Shown piece by piece: positions 7,949 through 15,918 of a stretch of DNA of 35,479 nt. Source of the stretch: Simkaniaceae bacterium (GTDB taxonomy: Bacteria > Chlamydiota > Chlamydiia > Chlamydiales > Simkaniaceae); NCBI GenBank assembly GCA_028281675.1, contig JANQJL010000105.1:1-35479 (forward strand). Reading direction: 5' to 3'. The position numbers were made by a program, and so were the translations under genes. The number at the start of each line of letters is the position of its first letter. Position 1 is the first letter of the stretch. The notes beneath the pieces were generated by a model, which was given only the letters and a program-made list of their open reading frames with translations, was not told where the DNA came from and made no database searches.

Positions 7949-9355
7949 ATGCCCTCTACCTTACCCAATAGCAACCCTCTAAGTTACTACGGCGTCCAAG
8001 CTGAAAATCCACCTAATGTTATTCGTGAGGCGCGCGCTCCCATGGGGACGGATACGCGAGGCCCGAATGGCCCTTTTCCAATTGGAACTATTTGGGTAGA
8101 TGTGGTCGCACGCAACTTTTATGGATTGGCTAACTCTTCCGCAGGAAATGCGGAATGGACGCAATTTGCCGCTTCAACAACGGGCGATGCTCCCATTTCC
8201 AAATACATTGTAGACCAAGGAGGGGAAGCCGATTACGTTACCATTCAAGCAGCGCTTGATGCAGCGAATGCGGATGGAGGAGGAACCGTCTATGTACGCC
8301 CTGCAACTTATACGGAAAATTTAACCCTCTATGATCAAGTTACAATAGTGGGAGCAACAAGTAGCGCGGAAGCTTCCCAAGTCCAAATCGTTGGCACACA
8401 CACTCCTCCTACTTCTGGAGTCATCGGATTTAGCACCCTGGAATTAACGGGTACGGCAGCTATTATTTCGAGTGCAGCCGCTGGAAGTACAGAAATCCAT
8501 ATGTTTGACTGTGTTTGTAATGTATCGAATGGGTATACCCTAGACTTAGATAATTGGACGGGACTCATTGACTGTTTTAATGTAGATGCGCGGGGAGCCG
8601 ATGATGGGTTTTTTAACAACAGTAGCGGAAGTTCCACTATAAATTTTATCAGTTCTCAACTTGGAGATGGATTTACTCAACCCATGCGGTTGGGTGGTAC
8701 AGGCTTTGCTATTAGTTGTCGCTTTGAAGGACTCATAGAGCTTATTGGGACTGCAAACATTGAGTTCCAATTTTGTGTAACTAGACAAACTATTGAACTT
8801 TTTTCAACTTCAACTATTCAATTAATCCAGTGTCATTGCTCCACCGGTTTCTTTGCGACTACTTTGGTTCTTAATGCCACTTCTATTGCGTCCGTTATTC
8901 ATACAGTTCTGGATGGTTTCGGTACGCCGGTAATCTCCGGCACGGGCACCCTTTTCATTGGGAATGTAAGTTTTCCAAATGGAGATACTTTAGATGCGGC
9001 TCTTACCATAAACTATGAAGGTTCCCTCTCGGGAGCTACTCAGTTGTATGGAAACTTATCTCTTCCTGAGCCAGCTACTCAATTACAAATTGAAGGGGGA
9101 GCAGCTACGGACTTTGTGGGCCAAGTAACGCTTGTAGCGGGAACGGCTACCGTAGCCAACACTAATATTGCGGCAACGGATCGAATTTTACTTCAACGGC
9201 AAACGCCTAATGGATCCAGTTCTATTGGCCTTCTTCGATATGGAATTAATGCAGGTGTTGACTTCACCGTGAGAGCTGTGCTTGCGAGCTCCCCTAATGT
9301 AAATGATTCAAATGATGTTTCGACTATAAATTATTTTATTTTTAGGGAGTTGTAA
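7949..9355 (+). CDS. beta-helix tailspike / receptor-binding protein
   Basis: A 468-residue protein. Residues 24-75 are an N-terminal module with RAP...G..WVD...FYGL...AEW, also found in two other genes of this window. Then GGEADYVTIQAALDAANADGGGTVYVRPATYTENLTL is the classic opening of a pectin-lyase-like right-handed beta-helix. Repeated short strands follow to about residue 350 (CHCSTGFF, SIASVIHTVLDG), then a C-terminal beta domain. This fold in podoviruses binds or cleaves surface polysaccharide. I cannot identify catalytic residues, so enzyme activity is open. Confidence 0.8.
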   Translation: MPSTLPNSNPLSYYGVQAENPPNVIREARAPMGTDTRGPNGPFPIGTIWVDVVARNFYGLANSSAGNAEWTQFAASTTGDAPISKYIVDQGGEADYVTIQAALDAANADGGGTVYVRPATYTENLTLYDQVTIVGATSSAEASQVQIVGTHTPPTSGVIGFSTLELTGTAAIISSAAAGSTEIHMFDCVCNVSNGYTLDLDNWTGLIDCFNVDARGADDGFFNNSSGSSTINFISSQLGDGFTQPMRLGGTGFAISCRFEGLIELIGTANIEFQFCVTRQTIELFSTSTIQLIQCHCSTGFFATTLVLNATSIASVIHTVLDGFGTPVISGTGTLFIGNVSFPNGDTLDAALTINYEGSLSGATQLYGNLSLPEPATQLQIEGGAATDFVGQVTLVAGTATVANTNIAATDRILLQRQTPNGSSSIGLLRYGINAGVDFTVRAVLASSPNVNDSNDVSTINYFIFREL

Positions 9356-9356
9356 A

Positions 9357-10115
9357 ATGACATTTCATAAATCTAGACGCGATGATTATCAAACTATACC
9401 TTTCAAATTTCGAGTGGCTTTGAACCAATTTCCTCGTTATCAACAAGATATCAAATTTGGCTATAATGCTACTGTTGGGACCACCCAAGAAGATATTTGG
9501 ACTACAGGTGGCATTTTAAGTTATTTAAGTTCAGCAGAATTAATGAGTATTGTTTCTACAGACGCAAATGATGCAGCTGCTGGAACGGGCGCTCAGACAA
9601 TCCAAATAGAAGGACTGGATGGTGCATGGGCTCCCATTACTGAAGTGGTTACAATGGATGGCTTAACACCTGTCTTGACTACTCAAGCTTTTCTTCGTGT
9701 TAATCGTATGTTTGTTTTAACCGCAGGCTCAGGAGCCGAAAATGCGGGTATAATTAGTGCGACCGCTCAAACATCAGCTACTGTACAAGCTGAAATTGCG
9801 GCTACCGAAAATCAATCTATGAAGATTCAATTTTCAGTCCCTTTAGGACAAACTGCATTTTTACTAGGGGGAGAAATGGGAATAGCAGCTGCGACAGATA
9901 CTTTATTTCGTACTAAAATACGGGAATTTGGAAGTGTTTTTCGAACAAAACATATTCTTGGGATTCAACTTGATGCTCAAGCTACTATATTACCCGTTCC
10001 AGAAATCATTCCTGCTCAAAGTGATGTTACAATTACTGCGCAAGCATCTGCTGGAACAGTCGATTGTAGTGCCACTCTTTTTTATTATTTCGTAGATGAA
10101 AGGGAAGGAGAATAA
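9357..10115 (+). CDS. virion structural protein of a type widespread in environmental phages
   Basis: A 252-residue protein one base after the tailspike. Residues 25-150 carry a distinctive run: TTQEDIWTTGG, then SSAELMSIVSTDANDAAAGTGA, QTIQIEGLDGAWAPITEVV and FLRVNRMFVLTAGS..NAG. I recognise this pattern from structural proteins of marine and other environmental tailed phages, where the role is not defined. Its context among tail genes supports a particle protein. Confidence 0.7.
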   Translation: MTFHKSRRDDYQTIPFKFRVALNQFPRYQQDIKFGYNATVGTTQEDIWTTGGILSYLSSAELMSIVSTDANDAAAGTGAQTIQIEGLDGAWAPITEVVTMDGLTPVLTTQAFLRVNRMFVLTAGSGAENAGIISATAQTSATVQAEIAATENQSMKIQFSVPLGQTAFLLGGEMGIAAATDTLFRTKIREFGSVFRTKHILGIQLDAQATILPVPEIIPAQSDVTITAQASAGTVDCSATLFYYFVDEREGE

Positions 10116-10906
10116 TGCCAGGATTTGACAACAATGTCATGAATGCCCAGCGCTCTGACGTAGGAGTGTTTCCCAATACAACTTCGAGCGACAATAGCAC
10201 CGAGTTTGATAGATCAGGAAGCGCCGTCACTTCCATTACTAATAACACTTCGGATACCGCTTCTTCAGATGCAACATCTGCTGTTCAAGTAGGAGGGACA
10301 AGCGGAGGGAATCCTCAAAATAAATGGATCATTCCGACGGGTCAAACTTATACAGCCGGCGTAGATAATGCTAATAATGATCGATGGGAGCTCGCTACTC
10401 AAGATGGGGTAGGAGCGAATGCAGCTATTACATCTACACCCGACGGCGAGATTACATTTCCTCAAACTCCGGCCTTTTTAGCCACTGGCAATATGGCCCA
10501 AAATAATGTAACGGGAGCAGCCACGGCTTATACCGTTAATTTTCAAAACGAAATTTTTGATCAGAACGGAGATTATGACGGAACCACCACTTTCACTGCG
10601 CCTATTACGGGGAGGTATAGATTTACAGCAGCCGTTTTGCTTCAAAATTTAGATGCAAGCGCTTTAGTAGTAGGCCCTAACGTAGTAACTTCTAACAGGA
10701 GTTATCGGGATATAGAATTTAATGGAGCGAATGCCCGTGTAAATACCAGCGATGAAGTAGTAGTGGGGACAAACTGTTTGGCTGATATGGATGCAGGCGA
10801 TACAGCCTTTTTTAATATTACCATCAATGGGATGGCCGGAGATACCGTCGACATTCCAGGAACTACCCCAGGCAGAGTTTATTTTTGTGGAGAACTAAGT
10901 TGTTAA
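10115..10906 (+). CDS. fibre protein with a C-terminal C1q-like domain
   Basis: A 263-residue protein starting at a TAATG overlap. The first 120 residues are Ser/Thr/Asn/Asp-rich. From about residue 125 the sequence NNVTGAATAYTVNFQNEIFD, then TTTFTAPITGRYRFTAAVLLQNL, and the end GRVYFCGELSC match the jelly-roll pattern of C1q/TNF-like domains (tP.aGvY.F...v.l). Such domains trimerise and bind receptors at the ends of phage fibres. It likely works with the tailspike. Confidence 0.7.
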   Translation: MPGFDNNVMNAQRSDVGVFPNTTSSDNSTEFDRSGSAVTSITNNTSDTASSDATSAVQVGGTSGGNPQNKWIIPTGQTYTAGVDNANNDRWELATQDGVGANAAITSTPDGEITFPQTPAFLATGNMAQNNVTGAATAYTVNFQNEIFDQNGDYDGTTTFTAPITGRYRFTAAVLLQNLDASALVVGPNVVTSNRSYRDIEFNGANARVNTSDEVVVGTNCLADMDAGDTAFFNITINGMAGDTVDIPGTTPGRVYFCGELSC

Positions 10907-10919
10907 AAACGAGGATTAT

Positions 10920-11240
10920 ATGAAGTTATCGGTAAATGATGAAGAAGTGAAAAATTTAGAAGCGTGGGAAATCAAAGTTTTAGAAAATGTTCTCCCTTCC
11001 GATACCTTGGAAGAAGATATGAAACGGCGTGCTCATTGGGTATGGCAACATAAGATTGATCGTTGTTTCGATCGTTTTATGCAGGAATGGGTAGATAGGC
11101 TAAGAGCCGATCCGTCCGTAAAAACTATTCCACTCGATCGCAAAGCCTTTGTAGAAATGGTAACTAAGCGTCCCGATTATAAAGACCGTCAAACGCGTGA
11201 TGAAGAAGAACTGGCGCAAAAGAAAGCTAAAGGAGATTAA
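10920..11240 (+). CDS. small helical protein of the tail cassette, unknown
   Basis: A 106-residue, charged, mostly helical protein (VKNLEAWEIKVLENVLPSD, then MKRRAHWVWQHKIDRCFDRF). Ribosome site CGAGGATT. No domain recognised. It lies between two receptor-region proteins and may be a chaperone or a minor tail part. The high Lys/Glu content contrasts with its Thr/Gly-rich neighbours, so a non-virion helper role is plausible. Confidence 0.7.
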   Translation: MKLSVNDEEVKNLEAWEIKVLENVLPSDTLEEDMKRRAHWVWQHKIDRCFDRFMQEWVDRLRADPSVKTIPLDRKAFVEMVTKRPDYKDRQTRDEEELAQKKAKGD

Positions 11241-12056
11241 ATGTTTTTCCCAGGTTCGCCTTTAAATTACCCTCCCAATTCTCTCTCTCCGATCAATCGG
11301 TATGAAGCTACACGCGCTCCTCTTACCACGGATATTAAAAACTTTCAAATTGGAGATGAATGGCTTGATACTTCGTCGGATGATTGGTGGAAGCTTGTTT
11401 CTAAAGCTAATAATTCGGCGTTGTGGTGTTTAATGTGCGGAACGGGGACAGCAGCCGAGGAAATCCTTCCCGATTCTGGAACTTCTCCCGTCGTTCCGAA
11501 TGCTTCTAATCAGTTTATTTTTACGGGGAACAATGGAATCACTACCATTGGAGGGCTCAATACTGTTACGTGGGATTTAACGGGGAACTATATAGGTTCC
11601 TGGACCTTTAATTGCATGGATAATGAGCTCGCATGGACTTGGGATTGCAGCGTAGGATGTACGCTCTTTAAAGGGATCGCGATGGGATTTGCGGGCTCCG
11701 AATGGACTACCTGTCAGGCCGGCGCACAGACATTGGACGCTACACCCACACAGATCGCCGCTATTACACTTTCTGATCTAAGAGCTACCATGGTACAGGC
11801 CAACTTCGTAGGAGCCCGTAGTGACCATTCTGCGGCCTTAGCGGGCGATTTGACCTATGGCGCTCGACGTGCAGGAGGGGGAGCTGTAGAAATGAGCCCT
11901 CCCGTTACCAATATTATGGACGATGGCGCAGCTTCCGTTAATATTGATGCGGATGTTTCAGGAAATGATTTGCGTCTACTTGTGACGGGAGAAGCAGCCA
12001 CTACATGGAATTGGGTGGTGACTTACAAATATCAAATTCTCAATACGAATGCTTAA
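11241..12056 (+). CDS. tail fibre-like protein with shared N-terminal module
   Basis: A 271-residue protein directly abutting the previous stop. Residues about 20-70 (RAPLTTDIKNFQIGDEWLD then WWKLVSKANNSALW) repeat the N-terminal module of the tailspike. A beta-rich middle contains a Cys/Trp-rich patch (NCMDNELAWTWDCSVGCTLF), and the C-terminal domain (about 175-271) ends VVTYKYQILNTNA. Three domains in one chain suggest an attachment module plus a binding domain. It is the last gene of the late operon. Confidence 0.65.
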   Translation: MFFPGSPLNYPPNSLSPINRYEATRAPLTTDIKNFQIGDEWLDTSSDDWWKLVSKANNSALWCLMCGTGTAAEEILPDSGTSPVVPNASNQFIFTGNNGITTIGGLNTVTWDLTGNYIGSWTFNCMDNELAWTWDCSVGCTLFKGIAMGFAGSEWTTCQAGAQTLDATPTQIAAITLSDLRATMVQANFVGARSDHSAALAGDLTYGARRAGGGAVEMSPPVTNIMDDGAASVNIDADVSGNDLRLLVTGEAATTWNWVVTYKYQILNTNA

Positions 12057-12058
12057 TC

Positions 12059-12092
12059 AAAAAAACCGAAGTAGCGGTTGAAACTACTTCGG
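12059..12092 (-). terminator. terminator of the minus-strand early operon
   Basis: Arms CCGAAGTAG / CTACTTCGG (9 bp) around a 9-base loop. Seven A precede it on the plus strand, so the U-tract is on the minus strand, 57 bp past the last minus gene. It lies between converging operons and may also slow late transcription coming from the left, though the plus strand has no U-tract. Confidence 0.85.
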
Positions 12093-12148
12093 AAAGAAAG
12101 TGACTAATTTTCTTTTTGAGGGAACATCATGAGATGTTTAAAATAAGG

Positions 12149-12331
12149 TTAAAAAGGTTCAAGTTCATTAATGATAGGATCTTCCCATTTATCTTCTACC
12201 ATAAATTGCTCTTCATAATCCTCTAATTCTTTAACAGCCACACGTTCCGCTTCTTCTTCATTCTCTATATCTTGGACTACTACACTATAAGTAGTGACCC
12301 GAGTAAAAAATACTTCATAATCCATTTTCAT
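12149..12331 (-). CDS. small acidic protein, paralogue of the next gene (copy 1)
   Basis: 60 residues starting MKMDYEVFFTRVTTYSVVV. It shares its plan with 12333-12512: YxVxxxRVxxYxVVxxxIE, an EAxxxA helix, and an ending W.DPII.E.E. This resembles a short beta-helix-beta-type protein. I chose the ATG at 12331 rather than the TTG at 12340 because GAAGAGG lies about nine bases ahead. Function unknown. Last gene of the early minus operon. Confidence 0.65.
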   Translation of the reverse strand: MKMDYEVFFTRVTTYSVVVQDIENEEEAERVAVKELEDYEEQFMVEDKWEDPIINELEPF

Positions 12332-12332
12332 C

Positions 12333-12512
12333 TTATTCAACCTCTTCTATAATAGGGTCCATCCAAGTTTCCGTTACTTCTATAGATTCTCTATCTTTTT
12401 GAAGAGCTGCATTGAACTTATCCAACGCGTGTTGTTCATTTACTCCTTCAATTCTCTTCTTATAAAATATAACTTTAGAAACTGATACTTCAAATTTATA
12501 AGTCTCATCCAT
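12333..12512 (-). CDS. small acidic protein, paralogue of the neighbour (copy 2)
   Basis: 59 residues starting MDETYKFEVSVSKVIFYKKR, with GAGGAG eight bases ahead of 12512; a longer frame exists upstream but lacks a ribosome site. The pattern KKRIEGVNEQHALDKF..AL and the ending TWMDPIIEEVE align with copy 1 (ENEEEAERVAVKEL and KWEDPIINELE). The two genes are almost contiguous, as expected after a tandem duplication. Function unknown. Confidence 0.65.
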   Translation of the reverse strand: MDETYKFEVSVSKVIFYKKRIEGVNEQHALDKFNAALQKDRESIEVTETWMDPIIEEVE

Positions 12513-12542
12513 CTTTTTTCTCCTCGTTATATACATCACGAT

Positions 12543-12770
12543 TTATACATCATTTTTATATACATCCAGTCCCCGTTGGAGTGTAGACAAAAGAGTCTGG
12601 AAAGCCACTATCTTATTCTGAGCACACCAAAAAGAAATAGAAGTAGCTACACACATTAAACTTTCAATTACCTCATAGGGAGGGAGAGCATCTTTATACT
12701 GCTCTACCACGGTCATAATCTCTTTAACAAGAGCCTCTGCTTTTTTCTTATCAACTTTCATTTTTTCCAT
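12543..12770 (-). CDS. MKVD-family small helical protein, copy 1
   Basis: 75 residues. It belongs to a three-member tandem family here, with plan MKVDxxK...E..xLV(E/D)x...LPxYE(L/V)(I/V)..L..V...IS..xAxNxLxxFQT(I/L)..S(L/I)..G. This copy reads KDALPPYEVIESLMCVATSI and NKIVAFQTLLSTLQRGL. Start 12770 follows AAAGG; the internal ATG at 12761 gives the conserved MKVD start. Predicted all-helical, cytoplasmic; function unknown. Confidence 0.65.
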   Translation of the reverse strand: MEKMKVDKKKAEALVKEIMTVVEQYKDALPPYEVIESLMCVATSISFWCAQNKIVAFQTLLSTLQRGLDVYKNDV

Positions 12771-12853
12771 TTTTCCTTTTCTCCTTTTCAAAATTTGTGG
12801 GTGGCGCCGGTCCATTTGCTACCGGTGCCAAAACGGTTTGGAAAGCTAAGATC

Positions 12854-13132
12854 TTATTCTGATAAGAGATCTCCGAATACCTTTCCCACCCCTTCATAGG
12901 GGTTTATCTCCTTTTCCGAACTTCTGTAATAGATCTTTATTCCATTTTCTATTGATGCAAAAATAGTCTGGAAACCGAGCAGTTCATTAGGTGCAGCTTT
13001 CAAAGAAATAGCAACTCCTACTCCTATCAAACCATTAATTAATTCATAGATAGGGAGAGAATTTATATTCTTATCCACCAGCTGCGCCAGTTCTGTATGA
13101 AAAGCTTTTATTTTTTCCTCATCAACTTTCAT
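12854..13132 (-). CDS. MKVD-family small helical protein, copy 2
   Basis: 92 residues starting MKVDEEKIKAFHTELAQLV. Core NSLPIYELINGLIGVGVAIS and PNELLGFQTIFASIENGI match the other copies. It has a 20-residue C-terminal extension (EINPYEGVGKVFGDLLSE) absent from them. The start codon lies inside the last codons of copy 3 (11-base overlap), with GAGGAG seven bases ahead. Function unknown. Confidence 0.7.
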   Translation of the reverse strand: MKVDEEKIKAFHTELAQLVDKNINSLPIYELINGLIGVGVAISLKAAPNELLGFQTIFASIENGIKIYYRSSEKEINPYEGVGKVFGDLLSE

Positions 13133-13364
13133 CTTCAATCTCCTCTTTATAATCGTATTCATATTCTACCATCCCATTTTCTAGAGAGCACACAATAGTT
13201 TTAAATGCTAGGAGAGAATTAGGAGCACAATATAAGGAAATAGCAACGGCTGAACATATTAATCGATTAACTAATTCGTAGGGAGGTAAGGCATTTCCAT
13301 ATTTTTCCAGCAAATCACTAAGCTCCGTTCCGAATTCATTTAATTTTTCTTGATCAACTTTCAT
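13122..13364 (-). CDS. MKVD-family small helical protein, copy 3
   Basis: 80 residues starting MKVDQEKLNEFGTELSDLL, core NALPPYELVNRLICSAVAIS and PNSLLAFKTIVCSLENGM, and an acidic tail ending EDES. Those last codons (GAAGATGAAAGTTGA) contain the start of copy 2. The longer frame beginning at 13391 has only lysines upstream and is not supported. Function unknown. Confidence 0.7.
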   Translation of the reverse strand: MKVDQEKLNEFGTELSDLLEKYGNALPPYELVNRLICSAVAISLYCAPNSLLAFKTIVCSLENGMVEYEYDYKEEIEDES

Positions 13365-13506
13365 CTTCTTCTTCCTTTGCTGCTTCTTCATCTAACCCAT
13401 CGAGGGTAAGATGACATTTCAGCGATTTTGCCTCTAGAAACTCTTTTATCTCTGCCACCGGCATTTCCGACAACCATTCCAAAATTTTTCCCTCATTAAC
13501 TTTCAT
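13354..13506 (-). CDS. small 50-residue protein of the early operon
   Basis: A 51-codon frame that starts MKVNEGKILEWLSEMPVAE and ends EEDES. AAGGAGG precedes the ATG by nine bases. Both ends overlap neighbours by 11 bases through the same GAAGATGAAAGTT junction used elsewhere in this operon, which strongly supports expression. A helix LEWLSEMPVAEIKEFLEAKS makes up most of it. Function unknown. Confidence 0.65.
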   Translation of the reverse strand: MKVNEGKILEWLSEMPVAEIKEFLEAKSLKCHLTLDGLDEEAAKEEEDES

Positions 13507-13723
13507 CTTCTTTTTCCTCCTTTTTGATTTGGTGAAAGCTTTCTTTTAAAGAATCTAACATTTCATCCCCTAGTGCGGTGGAGACATTGTGCTCGCTTAA
13601 TATAGCTAGGATCACACTTCCTAACCCTTGCACGGCCGTGCTGGCCTGTGTTTTATTTATTAGTAATGTTTCTAATAAGAGATGCGCCACTCTTTTAATC
13701 TCTTCTTCAGCTTCTCGCTCCAT
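13496..13723 (-). CDS. small helical protein, paralogue of the next gene upstream
   Basis: 75 residues (EEEIKRVAHLLLETLLINKT, then GLGSVILAILSE, LGDEMLDSLKESFHQIKKEE). It aligns along its whole length with 13707-13934, giving a second tandem family: A.LL.ETL..N...A.(S/T)(I/V)Q..G...(V/L)A(I/M)LSE.......DSLKE......KKEE. AGAGGAAGAAG precedes the start. Its EDES end overlaps the next gene by 11 bases. Function unknown. Confidence 0.7.
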   Translation of the reverse strand: MEREAEEEIKRVAHLLLETLLINKTQASTAVQGLGSVILAILSEHNVSTALGDEMLDSLKESFHQIKKEEKEDES

Positions 13724-13934
13724 CTTCTTCCTCTTTTTTGAGTTCTCTTAATCTTTCTTTTAAAGAATCTAATGCTTCGTAGCCACGGGGGAGAGAAACC
13801 GCCTCGGATAACATAGCCACCAGCAGCTTTCCCGCTGCTTGGATACTCGTTGCTTGCTTTATTCCATTTGTCTGTAATGTTTCGAATAATAGAAGAGCGG
13901 CTTTTGCACTTTCTTGTTCGGTTATTTCATCCAT
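13707..13934 (-). CDS. small helical protein, paralogue of its downstream neighbour
   Basis: 75 residues (AKAALLLFETLQTNGIKQAT, then AAGKLLVAMLSE and YEALDSLKERLRELKKEE). It aligns with 13496-13723. AGGAGGAGTAAAAG precedes the start, three bases after the stop of the annealing-protein gene. Overlaps its partner by 17 bases. Its place right behind Bet could mean a role in recombination, but that is only context. Confidence 0.7.
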   Translation of the reverse strand: MDEITEQESAKAALLLFETLQTNGIKQATSIQAAGKLLVAMLSEAVSLPRGYEALDSLKERLRELKKEEEDGARS

Positions 13935-13937
13935 CTT

Positions 13938-14744
13938 TTACTCCTCCTCTTCAATTTGTAGTTTTGCATTCCATTTATGAAAAGCTTTCCAAAAGGTCTC
14001 GGGCTTTTCGTTTACCCACTTCTTCATCACGGGAATGGGCTGTTCATAATGAGTGCTAAGAAATTCTAAGTAAAGAGTTACTTTGTCTTTGTCGACCTCT
14101 TCAGGAATTTCTATTTCCACCTCATCTTCGGGAGAGATTCCCACTACTTCAGCAGTCAAGAACTCATCTTCATCGGGCTTTTTATTCATGCCATTTGCCA
14201 TCTCTTCAGAACTATAAAGGCCTCCTAGCTCAAAAGGAAAAGCTTTGCGAAGCGCATTAGATTCCGCGCATTTAGCCAGCATGATATGAGGCATTTTCTG
14301 CCAAAACTTTGAAACATAGGGGCGCTTTTTTTCATCTAGGAAGCTTTGAACATACTCCTTAAAATAAGCAGTCGCCGCCACTGTGTGCCACGTTCCATCG
14401 GGAGTCATTTTATTAACATAGGCTGTTGCACTTAGGAGCTCATTATTGGAGTTATAAGTATATTTAGGTTCAGCTCCAGGGGCATAACGTCCCGTTCTTT
14501 CTGCAATTGTGCGTAAACCATCAATGGAAAGTTGAATAGTCATTACTCCTTTACGCTTCACAGCATAGATTTGCTTCAAAAGAGGATCTACGCCAGCATG
14601 TTTGCAAGTATAAAGAAAGAGTTGGAGCTCATTATCAGTCGCCCCTTTACAGACCGTCTGTTTGATTAGATCAATTTGAGCAGGGGTAAAGGACTCAAAG
14701 ATAGAGCCCAAAGGTTCTGTGTTAGTTTTTGTTAAGGCACTCAT
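13938..14744 (-). CDS. bet: Red-beta/RecT-family single-strand annealing protein (Bet)
   Basis: 268 residues. FTPAQIDLIKQTVCKGATDN, the run ELQLFLYTCKHAGVDPLLKQ, IYAVKRKG then MTIQLSIDGLRTIAERTGRY, FWQKMPHIMLAKCAESNALRKAFP and ELGGLYSSEEM are the signature blocks of phage Bet proteins. The lambda protein has 261 residues, so length is normal. It coats single strands made by the exonuclease encoded at 15291-15887 and anneals them, giving recombination and concatemers. Ribosome site GAAGGAGAAGAAAA. The acidic C-terminal third (EDEVEIEIPEEVDKDK) resembles the partner-binding tail of this family. Confidence 0.92.
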   Translation of the reverse strand: MSALTKTNTEPLGSIFESFTPAQIDLIKQTVCKGATDNELQLFLYTCKHAGVDPLLKQIYAVKRKGVMTIQLSIDGLRTIAERTGRYAPGAEPKYTYNSNNELLSATAYVNKMTPDGTWHTVAATAYFKEYVQSFLDEKKRPYVSKFWQKMPHIMLAKCAESNALRKAFPFELGGLYSSEEMANGMNKKPDEDEFLTAEVVGISPEDEVEIEIPEEVDKDKVTLYLEFLSTHYEQPIPVMKKWVNEKPETFWKAFHKWNAKLQIEEEE

Positions 14745-14756
14745 TTTTCTTCTCCT

Positions 14757-14924
14757 TCAAATTGTGGTTAATTCTTCGTAAAAAGGACTAAGATAATCGG
14801 GATCTCCCAAAATATAATCCTCAAGACGCCGACGAGCCCATTCTATTGAAATACTTTCTAAGTCAGCGATTTCTTCAGCAGCCATTTCATAGGCCTCTTC
14901 ATATAAATGTGGGTCAACATTCAT
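14757..14924 (-). CDS. small acidic helical protein, unknown
   Basis: 55 residues beginning MNVDPHLYEEAYEMAAEEIA and containing SISIEWARRRLEDYILGDP. AAGGAG lies eight bases ahead of the ATG at 14924. A longer frame upstream has no ribosome site and would overlap the real gene at 14914-15084. The start sits inside the last codons of that gene (11-base overlap), the same junction type as in the MKVD cluster. Function unknown. Confidence 0.65.
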   Translation of the reverse strand: MNVDPHLYEEAYEMAAEEIADLESISIEWARRRLEDYILGDPDYLSPFYEELTTI

Positions 14925-15084
14925 CTTCTTTTCTCCTTGCTTGATAGATTTTTTCATAAAGCTCTTGGTAAAGATAGATCTCTTTCCATCTTTCAGGTTT
15001 AATGTGCGGGGAATTTTCCCGTTGAAACTCATAGGACTTATACATAAGCCAGTTTACCTCTTTCTCACAGATCGTAATCTTCAT
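14914..15084 (-). CDS. small 56-residue basic protein, easily missed
   Basis: A 57-codon frame, MKITICEKEVNWLMYKSYEF, then ERWKEIYLYQELYEKIYQAR and the end KEDEC. AGAGGAG lies seven bases before the ATG, and the gene overlaps both neighbours (20 bases with the one before, 11 with the one after). Aromatic-rich helices; function unknown. The end GAAGATGAATGTTGA mirrors the GAAGATGAAAGTTGA junction of the MKVD genes. Confidence 0.65.
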   Translation of the reverse strand: MKITICEKEVNWLMYKSYEFQRENSPHIKPERWKEIYLYQELYEKIYQARRKEDEC

Positions 15085-15307
15085 AAGATGGCTCCTCTAT
15101 AAACTTTTCTATATTGTTTTCAACATACTCGTAAAGGACCGTAAGGAGTTCCTCGGCATCTCCATTAAGTTTAGAAGAATGCACGCCATGCCGCGTTACA
15201 GCTTCACAAAAATCGCTAATGGTAGAATAGATGAAACGATTGCGCTCTTCTTCTAAGGGGTAAATATTGGGGCTTAAACAAGCCTTGGATCTAAGATAAC
15301 TCAACAT
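15065..15307 (-). CDS. small protein downstream of the exonuclease, unknown
   Basis: 80 residues beginning MLSYLRSKACLSPNIYPLEE and ending EEPSYEDYDL. AAGGAGG is four bases ahead of the ATG at 15307, which overlaps the exonuclease gene by 17 bases; the earlier in-frame start lies deep inside that gene and has no ribosome site. Mostly helical with an acidic C-terminus. Function unknown. Confidence 0.65.
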   Translation of the reverse strand: MLSYLRSKACLSPNIYPLEEERNRFIYSTISDFCEAVTRHGVHSSKLNGDAEELLTVLYEYVENNIEKFIEEPSYEDYDL

Positions 15308-15887
15308 TTTTCTCCTCCTTTTTGGTTGCTTTCTTTTTAGGGCGCTCTTCAATCAATTCGGTATAAAGAGAACGCGCATACTTGAATAAAGGTAAATAAA
15401 CATGAGGGTTATAGGTTCTGGCGTTAGGGTTTTTTAAGGTTTTTGGAATGTGTAGAATACAAGTTGAATCTACTTTCAGCTCATTGGCGTTACAGAGCTG
15501 CCAGTACGCGGAGAGTTGCACAGGATACGTCCGATAAATCTGAGAAGAAGTCTTGATATCCAACAAAACAAGAGCGCCCGTCTCTTTTATCTTTACGATG
15601 AGATCAGGCTTACCACAATATTTAAGCGCGTGCTCAAAGAGGCGTGTTTCAGAGAAAATGAGCTCTTCAACATTCTCATCGTACCATTTTTTAAAGTGAT
15701 CAAAATAGGGCGCGAACTCTTCATTGATAGAAGGGACAAAATCTCCCCGCGCATACGCTACACAATATTGATGAAGGATTGTGCCCCTAGAAGCAGCATG
15801 TTCTAGAGCGTCCGCAGGGACATTCGCCAGACCGATAGATGAATAAGGAGATAATATCTCACTTACGCGTGGGTACTTAAATTCCAT
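15291..15887 (-). CDS. PD-(D/E)XK nuclease, RecB/lambda-exonuclease-like
   Basis: 198 residues. The active-site frame is visible: E80 in FSETRL, D95 in GKPDLIV, D110-x-K112 in VLLDIKTSS, and Q124-x-x-x-Y128 in QLSAYWQL, the order of RecB-like nucleases. Early blocks VSEILSP and AASRGTILHQ are also typical. The nuclease would cut back 5' ends so that Bet can load. First gene of the minus operon; TAGGAGACAAACCC precedes the start. It ends in a Lys-rich tail (KKKATKKEEK). It could alternatively act as a Cas4-like nuclease, but the Bet pairing favours the exonuclease. Confidence 0.85.
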   Translation of the reverse strand: MEFKYPRVSEILSPYSSIGLANVPADALEHAASRGTILHQYCVAYARGDFVPSINEEFAPYFDHFKKWYDENVEELIFSETRLFEHALKYCGKPDLIVKIKETGALVLLDIKTSSQIYRTYPVQLSAYWQLCNANELKVDSTCILHIPKTLKNPNARTYNPHVYLPLFKYARSLYTELIEERPKKKATKKEEKNVELS

Positions 15888-15918
15888 GGGTTTGTCTCCT
15901 AGATTGGGGTTTTCTTAA

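Noticed and set aside
13850-14059. 69-codon plus frame opposite the early minus operon
   Set aside because: It crosses the start of one minus gene and the end of Bet, both with good signals, and has no ribosome site.
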